A stretch of DNA of 64,000 bases from Rhodoligotrophos defluvii (GTDB lineage Bacteria; Pseudomonadota; Alphaproteobacteria; Rhizobiales; Im1). Below the pieces are notes generated by a model. It saw only the letters and a program-made list of their open reading frames with translations. It did not search any database and was not told where the DNA came from. The stretch lies in NCBI RefSeq assembly GCF_005281615.1, contig NZ_SZZM01000002.1, forward strand, positions 62,001 through 126,000, read 5' to 3'. The position numbers were made by a program, and so were the translations under genes. Each line of letters starts with the position of its first letter. Within the stretch, counting starts at the first letter, position 1. Below are positions 19,885 through 30,315 of the stretch, piece after piece.

Positions 19885-20793
19885 TCACGAGAGGGCCAGC
19901 TTTCTCACCGCCCTGCTCCGCCACCACTCGGCCACGACGATGGCGCTCACCACCACCATGCTGCCCAAGGCGCGCGACCAAGTCCACCCCTCGTCAAGAA
20001 AGGCCGCCGCGAGCACGACCACGAAAATGGGCTCGAGATTGAACACCATCGCCGAGGTTGGCCCGCCGGCCAGCTCGATCGCTTTGTACATGCACACCGT
20101 GGCGATCACGTAGAACACGCAGGTGACGAACACGGGCAGCCAGCCGTTGAGGGAGAGGGATGCGATCCGAAAGCTGCCCGTCGCAAACAGAAAGGCGCCC
20201 ACCGCCAGCACGGCAGCGCAGGCGATATAAAGCGTAACCGTCACCCCGTCGAAATCTCTCAGCGCCACGCTGTTCCAAAAGACGGATCCGCCAAACCCGA
20301 CGGCGCTGATGAGCGCCAGCAATATGCCACGTGGGTCCAGGTCTTGTGGTTCGAAGCCGATGGCCATCCCGATGCCCACCAGAGCAGCCAACGGACAAAG
20401 CAGCTCGAACGGTGCCGGCCGACGGCGCTGATAGACGCATTCCATGACGGCGGTGAGAAACGGGAACACGAAGATGATCACCACCGCGAGGCTGACGGGG
20501 ATAAAGGCAAAGGCGCCCAGCAGGCCCAACGTCCCAACCGATAGGCAGAGGCCGCTGCCAAACGCATGGGCGACAGCCTTTCGCGGCAGACGCAGCGGAT
20601 GGTTCAACAGGGGGAGGAGTATGGCCAGCACCGCCACCAAGGCGATGAACCTGATCAGAACCACCGTCGGCGCACTGAATCCTCGCTCATAGGAGAACGG
20701 CACGGAGACGTCGTTGATCGCGAGGGCAAGCGCAGAGACAAAGGCGACAGCAACGCCTAGGCGCGATCGATCCATGACAGCCGCCATACTCAT
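19885..20793 (-). CDS. DMT superfamily (EamA) transporter
   Basis: The start is put at the ATG at 20793 (MSMAAVMDRSRLG); an ATG at 20775 is equally possible and the 20886 start adds a non-hydrophobic leader. The protein, about 302 residues, has ten predicted transmembrane segments in two EamA repeats; LEPIFVVVLAAAFLDEGW near the C-terminus is the typical EamA ending. The family exports metabolites or amino acids, but the substrate is not predictable. It is divergent from bioR with about 180 bp between. An unlinked neighbour of the proVWX operon. Confidence 0.85.
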   Translation of the reverse strand: MSMAAVMDRSRLGVAVAFVSALALAINDVSVPFSYERGFSAPTVVLIRFIALVAVLAILLPLLNHPLRLPRKAVAHAFGSGLCLSVGTLGLLGAFAFIPVSLAVVIIFVFPFLTAVMECVYQRRRPAPFELLCPLAALVGIGMAIGFEPQDLDPRGILLALISAVGFGGSVFWNSVALRDFDGVTVTLYIACAAVLAVGAFLFATGSFRIASLSLNGWLPVFVTCVFYVIATVCMYKAIELAGGPTSAMVFNLEPIFVVVLAAAFLDEGWTWSRALGSMVVVSAIVVAEWWRSRAVRKLALS

Positions 20794-20960
20794 CGGTGGG
20801 CATCTCGAATTCAGGCCCGCAAATCCGGTGCTTCCGGGCGCGCGGATGATGAACGTGCGCCTGATACTGCCCATGGGCTCCCGCATAAGGCAACAGAATA
20901 CCCATGCCGCAGCGGAATATCCGGCTTGATCTGGCCGATGGACGAACCGATGCGGAGGAA

Positions 20961-20970
20961 TTATCTATAA
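20961..20970. promoter_or_regulatory. BioR operator upstream of bioR
   Basis: The perfect 10-bp palindrome TTATCTATAA matches the BioR box consensus TTATMKATAA known from alphaproteobacteria. It lies 3 bp before the bioR ATG and just after the GGAGG ribosome binding site, so binding would block transcription through the start, giving autorepression. Confidence 0.85.
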
Positions 20971-20973
20971 TCC

Positions 20974-21642
20974 ATGACGGAGCAGAAGCGCGACACCATC
21001 GCCGTGCGGATCAGTCAGGTGCTGGCCGAACGGATCGTTGCCGGCGAGATCGAGCCCGGCGCGCGCTTGCGCCAGGACCATATCGCCGCCGAGTTCGGCA
21101 CGAGCCATGTGCCGGTGCGCGAGGCGTTCCGGCGGCTCGAAGCACAAGGCCTGGCCGTCAACGAGCCGCGCCGCGGGGTGCGGGTCGCCGCCTTCGACCT
21201 GAACGAGGTGAAGGAGGTGGCGGAGATGCGGGCCGCCCTCGAGGTCCTCGCCTTGCGGCACGCTGCGCCCCACCTCACCCCAGCCATCTTGGACGAAGCG
21301 GAGGCGATCACCCGCGCCGGTGACAAATCCCACGACGTGCAGTCCTGGGAAGCGGCTAACCGACGGTTCCACAGCCTCATTCTGAAACCCTGCGCGATGC
21401 CGCGCCTGCTGCGAACCATAGACGACCTGCATCAGGCGAGCGCCCGCTTCCTCTTTGCCGGCTGGCGCTCCGAGTGGGAAGCGCGCACCGACCACGATCA
21501 TCTTGCGATTCTCGCCGCGCTGCGCCGGGGCCAAACCGACCAGGCCTGCCAAGTTCTTGCGCAGCATGTGCAGTGGATCGGGCACAAGCCGGTGAAAACG
21601 GCGCGTGGCGCGACCCGCAACGCCTTCGCGATCATCGGCTGA
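20974..21642 (+). CDS. bioR: GntR-family biotin regulator BioR
   Basis: A 222-residue FadR/FCD-type GntR regulator. The winged helix covers residues 8-75 with the recognition region FGTSHVPVREAFRRLEAQGL; the C-terminal all-helical FCD domain follows, with metal-ligand-like EAANRRFHSLI and DHDHLAILAAL. Identification as BioR rests on two exact TTATCTATAA boxes, one before its own start codon and one before bioY downstream, and on the linkage to bioY. BioR represses biotin synthesis and uptake genes in Rhizobiales and Rhodobacterales. A generic FCD regulator would not be expected to have this box. Confidence 0.88.
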   Translation: MTEQKRDTIAVRISQVLAERIVAGEIEPGARLRQDHIAAEFGTSHVPVREAFRRLEAQGLAVNEPRRGVRVAAFDLNEVKEVAEMRAALEVLALRHAAPHLTPAILDEAEAITRAGDKSHDVQSWEAANRRFHSLILKPCAMPRLLRTIDDLHQASARFLFAGWRSEWEARTDHDHLAILAALRRGQTDQACQVLAQHVQWIGHKPVKTARGATRNAFAIIG

Positions 21643-21667
21643 ACCGAACCTTCGCCCACGGGTGGCC

Positions 21668-21757
21668 CTAGAGCCTTTTCGAGCGAAGTGGAGCCCGGTT
21701 CGCGTGAAGAAAATGCGACAAAACAAGAAATTAGAGCGAAAAGCGAAAACGCTCTAG
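21668..21757. repeat. Dispersed repeat copy between bioR and bioY
   Basis: This 90-bp copy starts CTAGAGCCTTTTCGAGCG and ends GAAAACGCTCTAG, so the termini are complementary. The core AAGTGG, CCCGGTTCGCGTGAAGAAAA and TGCGAC is nearly identical to the copy inside the LysR gene at 30967. It lies 25 bp after the bioR stop codon and 127 bp before the BioR box of bioY. Confidence 0.88.
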
Positions 21758-21883
21758 CCGGCGCCCCATCGCCAATAACCCGCCTTTCAACAGCCCCTGC
21801 CGCGGCGCCGTCGTGGCCGGCTGCAAAAAGGTGCTTGCCTTTCCGGGCTGGTTGTGGACTCGATAATAGATCACAGAGTCAAA

Positions 21884-21893
21884 TTATCTATAA
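21884..21893. promoter_or_regulatory. BioR operator upstream of bioY
   Basis: A second exact TTATCTATAA lies 20 bp before the bioY ATG at 21913, flanked by AAA and TCG. The identical sequence stands in front of bioR. It predicts that bioY and the overlapping DUF1284 gene are repressed by BioR when biotin is sufficient. Confidence 0.87.
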
Positions 21894-21912
21894 TCGTGAG
21901 AGAGGAGAATTC

Positions 21913-22497
21913 ATGAGCCACGCTGCCCCCACGCATCCAACCCCGACCTGGAGTCCACTCCGCTTGGATAGCCGCTCGCGTCCCGTTCAGCTGCTGGCGG
22001 TGCTCGTCGGAACCATGGCGCTCGCCTTGTCCTCCTATGTGAGCGTGCCCATGGTGCCCGTGCCCATGACAATGCAGACCTATGCCGTCACCCTGATCGG
22101 TGCGCTTTATGGCTGGCGCCTCGGCGGCCTCACCGTGCTCGCCTGGCTGGGCGAAGCCGCCCTCGGCCTGCCGGTTCTCTCCGGCGGCGCTGGCGGCATC
22201 ACCCCGTTCTTCGGCCCCACCGGCGGTTATCTCTTCGCCTTCCCGCTCATGGCCGTCCTCACTGGCTGGCTCGCCGAGCGGGGCTGGAACGGACATCGGG
22301 TCGTCCTTGCTTTCTGTGCCATGCTGATGGGCAATGCGCTCTGCCTCGCCCTTGGCGCCGCCTGGCTCGCAAGCTTGATCGGCCTCGCGCCTGCCATTGC
22401 CGCCGGTGTCACCCCGTTCATCCTCGGCGGCATCGTCAAATCGGCGCTTGGGGCGGCGACCCTCAAGGCCCTCGCCATGCGCCCGGCCACACGGTGA
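21913..22497 (+). CDS. bioY: Biotin transporter BioY
   Basis: The start is the ATG at 21913 with AGAGGAG upstream; the longer frame only reads through the dispersed repeat. The 194-residue membrane protein is the S-component of the biotin ECF transporter. It has about six hydrophobic segments, the early VSVPMVPVPMTMQTYAV, and the family signature GPTGGYLFAFPLMAVLTGWL near residue 100. No bioM or bioN lies nearby, so it acts alone or with a module encoded elsewhere. It is preceded by a BioR box and overlaps the next gene by 4 bp. Confidence 0.95.
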   Translation: MSHAAPTHPTPTWSPLRLDSRSRPVQLLAVLVGTMALALSSYVSVPMVPVPMTMQTYAVTLIGALYGWRLGGLTVLAWLGEAALGLPVLSGGAGGITPFFGPTGGYLFAFPLMAVLTGWLAERGWNGHRVVLAFCAMLMGNALCLALGAAWLASLIGLAPAIAAGVTPFILGGIVKSALGAATLKALAMRPATR

Positions 22498-22922
22498 CCA
22501 TTCGCCTCAGGGCCCATCACCTCCTTTGCCTGCTGACCTATGCAGGCAAAGGCTACAGCCCCGCCTTCGTCGCGAACTATGACGGGATCGCGGAGCGGAT
22601 TGCGCGCGGCGAGCCCGTCGAGATCGTCTCCGGTCCCGATGATGTCTGCGCGCCGGCGATGAGCGAACCCGAATCCCATTGCCGAGGCGCAAGGGTCATG
22701 AAGCGGGACCGTCTCGCGGCAAAGGCGGTGGGCGGTCTTCTTTCGCACCCGATCGCGCCGGGAATGCTCCTGCAGCTCAGCACGATGGACGTCCAGGCCC
22801 TGCGCAGCGCGTTCGCCGCAGGGCAGATCCGTTCCGCCTGCCGCGCTTGCCAGTGGCATTCGCTGTGCAGCGGCATCGCGGCCGCCGGCTATGCTGGCTG
22901 CCGAATTCCGCCGATCACCTGA
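22494..22922 (+). CDS. DUF1284 family protein
   Basis: A 142-residue protein with a GTG start that overlaps the bioY stop (GTGA), so the two are translationally coupled. It begins IRLRAHHLLCLLTYAGKGYS, the DUF1284 signature, and has Cys residues at HCRG, CRACQWHSLC and GCR. The Cys pattern suggests a metal or Fe-S site. The function is unknown. Coupling to bioY and the BioR box raises a possible role connected with biotin, which is inference only. Confidence 0.8.
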   Translation: MTIRLRAHHLLCLLTYAGKGYSPAFVANYDGIAERIARGEPVEIVSGPDDVCAPAMSEPESHCRGARVMKRDRLAAKAVGGLLSHPIAPGMLLQLSTMDVQALRSAFAAGQIRSACRACQWHSLCSGIAAAGYAGCRIPPIT

Positions 22923-23001
22923 ACCCGCATCCTACCTCTTGCCTTGACGTAAAGGTAATGCATATTCGACCAGACCGCTTGGAGGAAAAGGGGCAAGAGC
23001 C

Positions 23002-23478
23002 ATGCTGGATCAGATCACCCGTCCGGAGCCCGTCGATACGGCCACGGAGCAGCGCGTCCGCGACAGCTTCGGCCGGCAGGGCCTCATGCAGCATCTCGGC
23101 GCGACGATCACCGAGGTCAGGCGCGGCTTCGTGCGCATCAGAATGCCCTATCGGCCCGAGCTTACCCAGCAGCATGGCTACTTCCACGCGGGCGGGACCA
23201 CGGCGATTGCCGACAGCGCTGGTGGCTATGCCGGCCTCTCGGTGTTCCCCGCCGACAGCTCGGTGCTCACCGTGGAGTTCAAGATCAACTTGCTCGCCCC
23301 CGCCCAGGGTGACTGTCTGGAGGCCACTGGCAAGGTCGTCAAGGCCGGCCGCACCCTGACGGTGTGCCAGCTGGAGGTTCACGCCCTGTCCGGCGAAAAA
23401 AGAGCGCTCATCGCCTTGGGCCAGCAGACGCTGATCTGCCTTGCCGGCCAGCCGGACACGGCACCTGAAAACAGATAG
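23002..23478 (+). CDS. PaaI-like hotdog thioesterase
   Basis: A 158-residue single-domain hotdog protein, with ribosome binding site GGAGG about 18 bp upstream and a further AGAG nearer. The motif QQHGYFHAGGTTAIADSAGG near residue 55 has the His-Gly-Gly and Asp pattern of PaaI/YbdB thioesterases, and VEFKINLLAPAQGD follows. These hydrolyse aryl- or acyl-CoA thioesters in the cytoplasm, often to release trapped CoA. It is flanked by its own terminator and is convergent with groL. The substrate is unknown. Confidence 0.85.
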   Translation: MLDQITRPEPVDTATEQRVRDSFGRQGLMQHLGATITEVRRGFVRIRMPYRPELTQQHGYFHAGGTTAIADSAGGYAGLSVFPADSSVLTVEFKINLLAPAQGDCLEATGKVVKAGRTLTVCQLEVHALSGEKRALIALGQQTLICLAGQPDTAPENR

Positions 23479-23506
23479 CGCCCGCGGGGGTATGTCCCGC
23501 AGGCGC
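23478..23506 (+). terminator. Terminator hairpin after the PaaI-like gene
   Basis: An 11-bp arm pair, GCGCCCGCGGG and CCCGCAGGCGC with one mismatch, encloses a 7-nt loop and starts at the last base of the thioesterase gene. It is followed by CTTGAATTG, a weakly T-rich end. Confidence 0.6.
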
Positions 23507-23520
23507 CTTGAATTGCAGCA

Positions 23521-23544
23521 GCGCGGTGGATGAAACCACCGCGC
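23521..23544 (-). terminator. Terminator hairpin after groL
   Basis: A perfect 9-bp stem GCGCGGTGG / CCACCGCGC with a 6-nt loop lies 13 bp beyond the groL stop codon. It is placed to end the groESL transcript on the minus strand. Confidence 0.7.
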
Positions 23545-23556
23545 CTATACAGGACC

Positions 23557-25218
<1,662 letters not shown>

Positions 25219-25247
25219 TCAATTGGGCAAAGCTCTTGGCGGCGCTG

Positions 25248-25562
25248 TCAGGCGGCCTTCTTCACCGAGCCCGCCGCCTCGATGACGCCGAGTATGTCGC
25301 TCTCCTTCATGATGAGGAGATCTTCGCCGTCGATCTTCACCTCGGTGCCGGACCACTTTCCGAACAGGATCCGGTCGCCGACTTTGACGTCGAGCGCGAC
25401 CAGCTCACCCTTCTCGTTGCGGGCGCCCGGGCCGACGGCGACCACTTCGCCTTCCTGCGGCTTCTCCTTGGCGGTGTCCGGAATGATGATGCCGCCGGGC
25501 GTCTTCTGATCGGCCTCGATGCGGCGGACGAGCACACGATCGTGCAGCGGACGGAATTGCAT
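25248..25562 (-). CDS. groS: 10 kDa co-chaperonin GroES
   Basis: The start is the ATG at 25562 with AGGAGG seven bases upstream; the longer frame to 25679 runs through the promoter and CIRCE region. The 104-residue protein begins [20 protein letters not shown] and has the mobile-loop region [20 protein letters not shown] and [20 protein letters not shown]. It caps the GroEL ring. It is the first gene of the operon. Confidence 0.98.
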   Translation of the reverse strand: MQFRPLHDRVLVRRIEADQKTPGGIIIPDTAKEKPQEGEVVAVGPGARNEKGELVALDVKVGDRILFGKWSGTEVKIDGEDLLIMKESDILGVIEAAGSVKKAA

Positions 25563-25672
25563 GCAATCCTCCTTGTGCAGAACAGCAATGTCTAAGGGTC
25601 TTGGCCGAGTGAGGCGGCCAGCGGGCACGATCGAGGCAGCAGGCGCCTCGACTCCGTTCCCGCGTCTTCTAT

Positions 25673-25699
25673 TTAGCACTCTTTGCGGAAGAGTGCCAG
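25673..25699 (-). promoter_or_regulatory. Degenerate CIRCE element upstream of groES
   Basis: TTAGCACTC, then 9 bases, then GAGTGCCAG. The left arm is exact and the right arm matches the consensus GAGTGCTAA at six of nine positions. It is 110 bp upstream of the groES start and only 5 bp from the exact CIRCE, giving two HrcA sites on nearly the same face of the helix. Confidence 0.75.
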
Positions 25700-25704
25700 A
25701 GTTT

Positions 25705-25731
25705 TTAGCACTCGTTCTGCCGGAGTGCTAA
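25705..25731 (-). promoter_or_regulatory. Exact CIRCE element (HrcA operator)
   Basis: TTAGCACTC, 9 bases (GTTCTGCCG), GAGTGCTAA: a perfect match to the CIRCE consensus bound by the heat-shock repressor HrcA. It sits about 143 bp upstream of groES, within the 205-bp gap to the next minus-strand gene. Confidence 0.95.
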
Positions 25732-25767
25732 CGATGGACCGTGGAGACCGCGAAGGCCCGGCCGGCC

Positions 25768-25989
25768 TCACTCTTCCAGCGCTTCGGGCGCAGCCAGCAG
25801 CTCGACCAGGGCGGCGACCTTGCCGCTCGGCAGGGGCCTTCCGTCGTTCACCAGCGCCTCGTCGCTGTTCACCCAGGCCCAAGCCTCCGCGAGCTCGCCC
25901 GGAGAGGGGTCGATGGCTGCGATCTCGGCCGCGAAGCTGTCATCCACCGGACCGAGCACGGCGGTGATGTCCTGTCTTGTCACTGTCAC
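25768..25989 (-). CDS. Small uncharacterised acidic protein
   Basis: I do not recognise a family. The start is placed at the GTG at 25989, which has AAGGGG about seven bases upstream; the frame extends further but overlaps the CobW-type gene. The 73-residue product is acidic and probably helical, with AAIDPSPGELAEAWAWVNSD in the middle and RPLPSGKVAALVELL near the C-terminus. It follows the CobW-type gene by 68 bp in the same direction and may be the last gene of that operon. The good ribosome binding site and lack of overlap support it as real. Confidence 0.55.
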   Translation of the reverse strand: MTVTRQDITAVLGPVDDSFAAEIAAIDPSPGELAEAWAWVNSDEALVNDGRPLPSGKVAALVELLAAPEALEE

Positions 25990-26057
25990 GCCTGCACCCC
26001 TTCTCAGTTGAGAACCACGTAAGAGAGGTGGGGGCCGATCGCGGCATATGCAAAGGG

Positions 26058-27014
26058 TCAGCGCGATGGGCTGGCGCAGGCGTCGAGCCGGGCGAGCGTG
26101 CCATCGAAGTCCGCATCCGCGCCGAACCCGATCAGCACCAGGATGCTGCCGTCCCCAACCGACGAGGCGCCGGGACCGACCGGCACCACGGTCACGCGCG
26201 TACCGACCACCTGAACGGCGAGCTGGCGCCCTTGGCTGTCCCGAACGAAGCCTTTGGCCCGGTAAACCGCTGGGGGCAGGCTCTTCAGCACCGCGGCCAA
26301 GGCCTCGAGATCCACCGGAGCGGATGAACGCCACGTCCGGCTCACCGGCTGCTCATGCGCATGCGCGTGGTCATGCGCACGGTCGGCTCCAGTCTGTTGC
26401 CCTGCAAACAGAAAATCGAACGGCACCCGCGCATCAACGGCGGTGATCACCCGCATGCCCGGCCACTGCCAGCGCTTGCGCCACGCCTCGATCTGGCTGA
26501 GCGGCACCAGATCGGCCTTGTTCAGCACCACCAGGTCGGCAGCATCGAGCTGCGTCTCGGCAAGGCCAGGCGCGGCCGTCATGGCTTGGTCGAACCCGGC
26601 CAAATCCACCAGCACCACCACGGCGTCGGCCTGCAATCGCCCGGCAAAGCGCGCATAGCGCACCGTGTCCATGATCCGCGCGGGATCCGCCACGCCGCTG
26701 GCCTCGATCACCATATGGTCGAAGCTGCCCGGCCTCTCCAGCAGCTCTTCCAGCTGCTCCACCAGACCCTGGTTCAGGCCGCAGCACACGCACCCATTGG
26801 CAAGCGAATAAACCCCGCCCTCGCTGGAGGTGATCAGGGCCGCATCGATATTCACCGCGCCGAAGTCATTCACCAGCACCGCGATTTTCAGTCCATGGTC
26901 GCCCTGCAGGACGTGGTTCACCAGCGTGGTCTTGCCGGCGCCCAGAAAGCCGCCGATCACCGTCACCGGGATGGCGCTCGGCCTCACCACAGCTTGGGCG
27001 CCTCGCCCTGCCAT
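26058..27014 (-). CDS. CobW/P47K family GTP-binding metallochaperone
   Basis: A 318-residue G3E GTPase: Walker [15 protein letters not shown] near residue 21, the zinc-binding NGCVCCG (CxCC) near residue 74, [12 protein letters not shown], and the G4 motif VLNKADLV. A His-rich segment HDHAHAHE near residue 215 is the usual metal-binding linker before the CobW C-terminal domain. These proteins insert or hand over metals (Zn, Co, Fe) to client enzymes. It overlaps the upstream amidohydrolase by about 31 bp, so the pair is tightly coupled. Since amidohydrolases need metal, they are the most likely clients. The exact start is uncertain because of the overlap. Confidence 0.9.
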   Translation of the reverse strand: MAGRGAQAVVRPSAIPVTVIGGFLGAGKTTLVNHVLQGDHGLKIAVLVNDFGAVNIDAALITSSEGGVYSLANGCVCCGLNQGLVEQLEELLERPGSFDHMVIEASGVADPARIMDTVRYARFAGRLQADAVVVLVDLAGFDQAMTAAPGLAETQLDAADLVVLNKADLVPLSQIEAWRKRWQWPGMRVITAVDARVPFDFLFAGQQTGADRAHDHAHAHEQPVSRTWRSSAPVDLEALAAVLKSLPPAVYRAKGFVRDSQGRQLAVQVVGTRVTVVPVGPGASSVGDGSILVLIGFGADADFDGTLARLDACASPSR

Positions 27015-28711
27015 ACCGCATCGCTCTCCGCATTCAGCCGGTCATGCACGAGCTCACCGGCGATGAAGGTCAGATCCACCCTGGTCGCATGGATATTGCC
27101 CTGCGGTTCGATCGCGAACAGGTCGCGGTCGAGCACGATCACATCTGCAGACTTGCCGATCTCCAGGCTACCCGCCCGATGCTCCATGTCCATGGACCAG
27201 GCACCGTTGCGGGTCATGACCCCGATCGCCTGCTCCACCGAGATCGGCTCGCCGAACCGGCCCTCCATCTCGCCCCAAGGATTGGCGCGGGTGACCAGGG
27301 TTTCCAGCGCGATCCACGGGTCCAGCGGGCTCACCGGCCAGTCCGTGCCGATCACCGCGACGCCGCCGGCCTCCAGCACGCCCTTCACGTTATAGGCGCG
27401 CGACAGCCGCTCCGGCCCATAGCCCGAGCGCGCGCCCGAGACGAAGCGCGAGGGATACCACGACACCGGCGAGAACTCAGCCGTCACCCCCAGCTCGCGG
27501 AACCGCCTGAGATTGCTCCCATGCAGGATGGTGCAGTGCGCGCATTGGTGCCGCACGCCGAGCCCACCCGGCCGCCGCCGCGCTTCCGCCACCGCGTCGA
27601 GGAAAGTGTCGGAGGCAGCATCCCCCGTGCAATGGGCAATCACCCGGATGCCCTGCCGGTCCATGTCCCACAGCATATCGGCCAGGTGCTCGGGCGTCAG
27701 ATTGATCTTGCCGGCCCAGCCGCTATTCGCTCCATCCCATGGCGTGATCAGGTAGGACGAGCGTGGCTCCACCGTGCCGTCGAAATGGAACTTCACCGCA
27801 TTGGCGTTGAGCCGTGCCGATCGGTAATAATGCCGCTCGCCTGTCAGCAGCTCCCAGCGCCGGCGCACCGGGAAGATGTCGTCCTGCCAGCTGATCGCCG
27901 CCTCGATGCGCACCGTCAGCTCGCCCGCCGTATCGAGCGCATGCAGGGCCTGCAGCCGGTTCTCGCACACATGCACATATTTGCTCGCCACCACCCCGCG
28001 GGCGGACTGGTAGCGGATACCGTCGCGATAGGCCGCCCGCAGTACCGGCACCGGCGTTGGCGGCATGGCGGCGTGGATCAACGCATAGGCGCCGTCGATC
28101 AGCAGCCCCGTCGGCTCGCCCGTCACCGGATCGCGCTCGAGATAGCCATTGGTCGGGTCGGGTGTGGCCGCAGTGATGCCGGCGCGCTCGAGCGCCAGGC
28201 TGTTCACCATCATGGTGCCCCACATGCGGTCGAGCAGGGCCACCGGCCTGTCCGGCATCACCGTGTCGAGCCACGCCTTGCCCGGCACCAGCCCCGCCTG
28301 CCGGAAGGTGTAGCGCACGAAATACTGGCCATAGATCCATTCCCGGTCCGGATGCTTGGCCGCATAGGCAAGCACTGCATCCCGCACCTCGTCCGGCCTC
28401 GGGTCCACGATGCCGATGTCGAGATCGTCCGCATAGCGCGGCGCCAAGGCCAGATCCGGATGCGTGTGCATGTCGTAAAGCCCAGGCATGGCGAAACGCC
28501 CGCCAAGGTCGATGAGCCGGGTGCCGGCGCCAAGGGCATGGGCGATGTCCCCACGCTCCCCCCGGGCGACGATCCGCCCGCCCGCCACCGCCAGGGCGGA
28601 GCACCAGGGAAGGCCCGGGTCGCCCGTATAGATGCGGCCATTCACCAGCGCCAGGTCCGCATAGGCGCTGCGGGGCCTGTGGCTCGGCCTGTGCTCATAA
28701 AGCTCGCGCAT
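26984..28711 (-). CDS. Amidohydrolase, YtcJ-like subfamily
   Basis: I place the start at the ATG at 28711 ([13 protein letters not shown]), 24 bp after the preceding gene; an ATG at 28762 would overlap that gene. The product, about 575 residues, has the composite beta-sandwich and TIM-barrel layout of amidohydrolase 3 proteins: [10 protein letters not shown] at the start, metal-binding MHTHPD near residue 82, [30 protein letters not shown] and [12 protein letters not shown] with the final metal Asp. YtcJ-like enzymes hydrolyse diverse amides; the substrate is unknown. It sits between an M20-type amidohydrolase and a CobW-type chaperone in one operon. Confidence 0.87.
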   Translation of the reverse strand: MRELYEHRPSHRPRSAYADLALVNGRIYTGDPGLPWCSALAVAGGRIVARGERGDIAHALGAGTRLIDLGGRFAMPGLYDMHTHPDLALAPRYADDLDIGIVDPRPDEVRDAVLAYAAKHPDREWIYGQYFVRYTFRQAGLVPGKAWLDTVMPDRPVALLDRMWGTMMVNSLALERAGITAATPDPTNGYLERDPVTGEPTGLLIDGAYALIHAAMPPTPVPVLRAAYRDGIRYQSARGVVASKYVHVCENRLQALHALDTAGELTVRIEAAISWQDDIFPVRRRWELLTGERHYYRSARLNANAVKFHFDGTVEPRSSYLITPWDGANSGWAGKINLTPEHLADMLWDMDRQGIRVIAHCTGDAASDTFLDAVAEARRRPGGLGVRHQCAHCTILHGSNLRRFRELGVTAEFSPVSWYPSRFVSGARSGYGPERLSRAYNVKGVLEAGGVAVIGTDWPVSPLDPWIALETLVTRANPWGEMEGRFGEPISVEQAIGVMTRNGAWSMDMEHRAGSLEIGKSADVIVLDRDLFAIEPQGNIHATRVDLTFIAGELVHDRLNAESDAVWQGEAPKLW

Positions 28712-28734
28712 CTCGCAAACCTCGCGGGCGCCGG

Positions 28735-30315
28735 TCAGTAGCCGGCCGTCGGCATCCACCATTCCCGGCCGCGCCGGGTCTCCACATATTCGGGCCAGCG
28801 CAGGTTGACGGGCGGGTCATAATCGCACAAGGGCGCCAGCCATTGGCTCCCGCCGATGCCGCCGCCCGTGCGCTCCTCGAACTCGCGCTTGGCCGCCAGC
28901 CGCCGCTCGTCATTCTGCATCAGCTCCAGAATGGAGAGAGCGATCGTCTTGGCCGCGCAGACGGTCATGGGATCGATCGTTTCCGGGATGCCGCCCAGCG
29001 CATTCATCACCCAGTCGGGATAGGCATAGCCCGCGGGCGCTGAAAGCATCGGCCGGGCGATATAGAGCCGCGCCGTCGGCGCATGCCAGCACATCTCCGT
29101 ATAATCGTCGGACGTGTAGTTGACCTGCGACGGCGGCAGGTCCCGCCGCAGGATGCGCTCCGCCTCCTCCGGCGGCATCAGCCGCTCGCAATCCGGCAGG
29201 AACGGCTCCGTCATCGGCTCGAGCCCGAGATTGGCCTGGATCTCCCGGGCGATCGCCTTGGCCTTCTCGCCCCAGCGCGGCGCCCCCACCGCTTCGAGCT
29301 TCTTGTAGACCAGATCGGCCATGACGTGATTGGCCAGGCCCGGCCGCGACTTCGAGACCCAGATGCGCTCATACCGGCAATGGGTGAGCTGGGCTGCGGC
29401 CGCGGCGAAGCGGTCGAGCATCATCGTCGCCTGCTCGGCCATCTCCACCGTCGGCACGCGAATGATGTACTGGATCTCCGCAATCCGGGCCGGCAGGTTG
29501 TCGGCCGTCGCCTGGCCCGCAGTCAGGATCGCCTCGCTGATCGACCAGCCGCCCATATGGGGCAGCATGGAATCCCGCAAGGCCTTGCCGCTGTTATACA
29601 TCGCGAACAAAGCATCATTCGCGCCAGGCGCGCGCACCGCGCTATGGGCCTGCGGAATGGGCTGCCCTTCCGCGCGTTTGAGCCAGGTCTCCGGCTCATC
29701 GCAGATGAAGCGATAGACCATCGCATAGGCCGCGCCGCAATGGGTATCCCAGTTCACCGTGTTGCATAGCGGCAGCATATAGCAGGGGTGAAAGCTGATC
29801 ATGGCGTCCAGGCCATCGTAATAGCCGCGCGCTGCATGGATCGGCTTCGAGCCGCGCACCTTCTCGGCCGGCTCGCCGAAGAACTTGAGAGTGCCCTTTA
29901 ACCCCTCGCGCTCCATGGCCGCCTTCGCCGCCAGCACCCCGCCAAAGGCGCTCATGCCCAGGGCCGAATGGGGGTCGGTATGGCCGCCGGCATATTCGGT
30001 CAGGCCTTCCCGGGGCCGCCGCACGGTCGCCGCCGCCTGGCAGTTGCCGGGCACCCCGTCATATTCCGCATAGGAGGCGATCACCGGGCCATCGCCATTG
30101 CGCCATTCCGCCGCGAAGGCGGTCGGCATGCCGCCTGAACCCTCTTCGACCTCGAAGCCCTCGGCGCGCAGCCGTTCCACATACCAGGCGGCGGACTCGT
30201 ACTCGCGCCAGGCGGTCTCGCCCTTGTGCCAGATCTCGCTGGTCCAGCGCGACAAAGCGGCCGCGTTCTCGTCCACCCAGCCGCATGCGGTCCGCTCCGC
30301 GGATGTCGTGCTCAT
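28735..30315 (-). CDS. M20-family amidohydrolase, AbgB-like
   Basis: The start is the ATG at 30315 (MSTTSAERTACGW), with GGGGAGCG upstream, rather than the one seven codons earlier. The 526-residue protein is an M20 metallo-amidohydrolase: SYAEYDGVPG carries the metal Asp, GGHTDPHSALGMSAFGG the His region, and GEPAEKVRGSKP the catalytic Glu. The lid-domain insertion and length match p-aminobenzoyl-glutamate hydrolase subunit B and related enzymes. It is the first gene of the four-gene minus-strand operon and is divergent from a LysR regulator, 110 bp away. The substrate is an amide or acyl-amino acid of unknown nature. Confidence 0.85.
   Translation of the reverse strand: MSTTSAERTACGWVDENAAALSRWTSEIWHKGETAWREYESAAWYVERLRAEGFEVEEGSGGMPTAFAAEWRNGDGPVIASYAEYDGVPGNCQAAATVRRPREGLTEYAGGHTDPHSALGMSAFGGVLAAKAAMEREGLKGTLKFFGEPAEKVRGSKPIHAARGYYDGLDAMISFHPCYMLPLCNTVNWDTHCGAAYAMVYRFICDEPETWLKRAEGQPIPQAHSAVRAPGANDALFAMYNSGKALRDSMLPHMGGWSISEAILTAGQATADNLPARIAEIQYIIRVPTVEMAEQATMMLDRFAAAAAQLTHCRYERIWVSKSRPGLANHVMADLVYKKLEAVGAPRWGEKAKAIAREIQANLGLEPMTEPFLPDCERLMPPEEAERILRRDLPPSQVNYTSDDYTEMCWHAPTARLYIARPMLSAPAGYAYPDWVMNALGGIPETIDPMTVCAAKTIALSILELMQNDERRLAAKREFEERTGGGIGGSQWLAPLCDYDPPVNLRWPEYVETRRGREWWMPTAGY

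Noticed and set aside
27044..28741. Long plus-strand open frame opposite the YtcJ-like gene
   Set aside because: It is Arg/His/Gly/Ala-rich antisense with no recognisable motifs; the minus-strand frame has amidohydrolase motifs.
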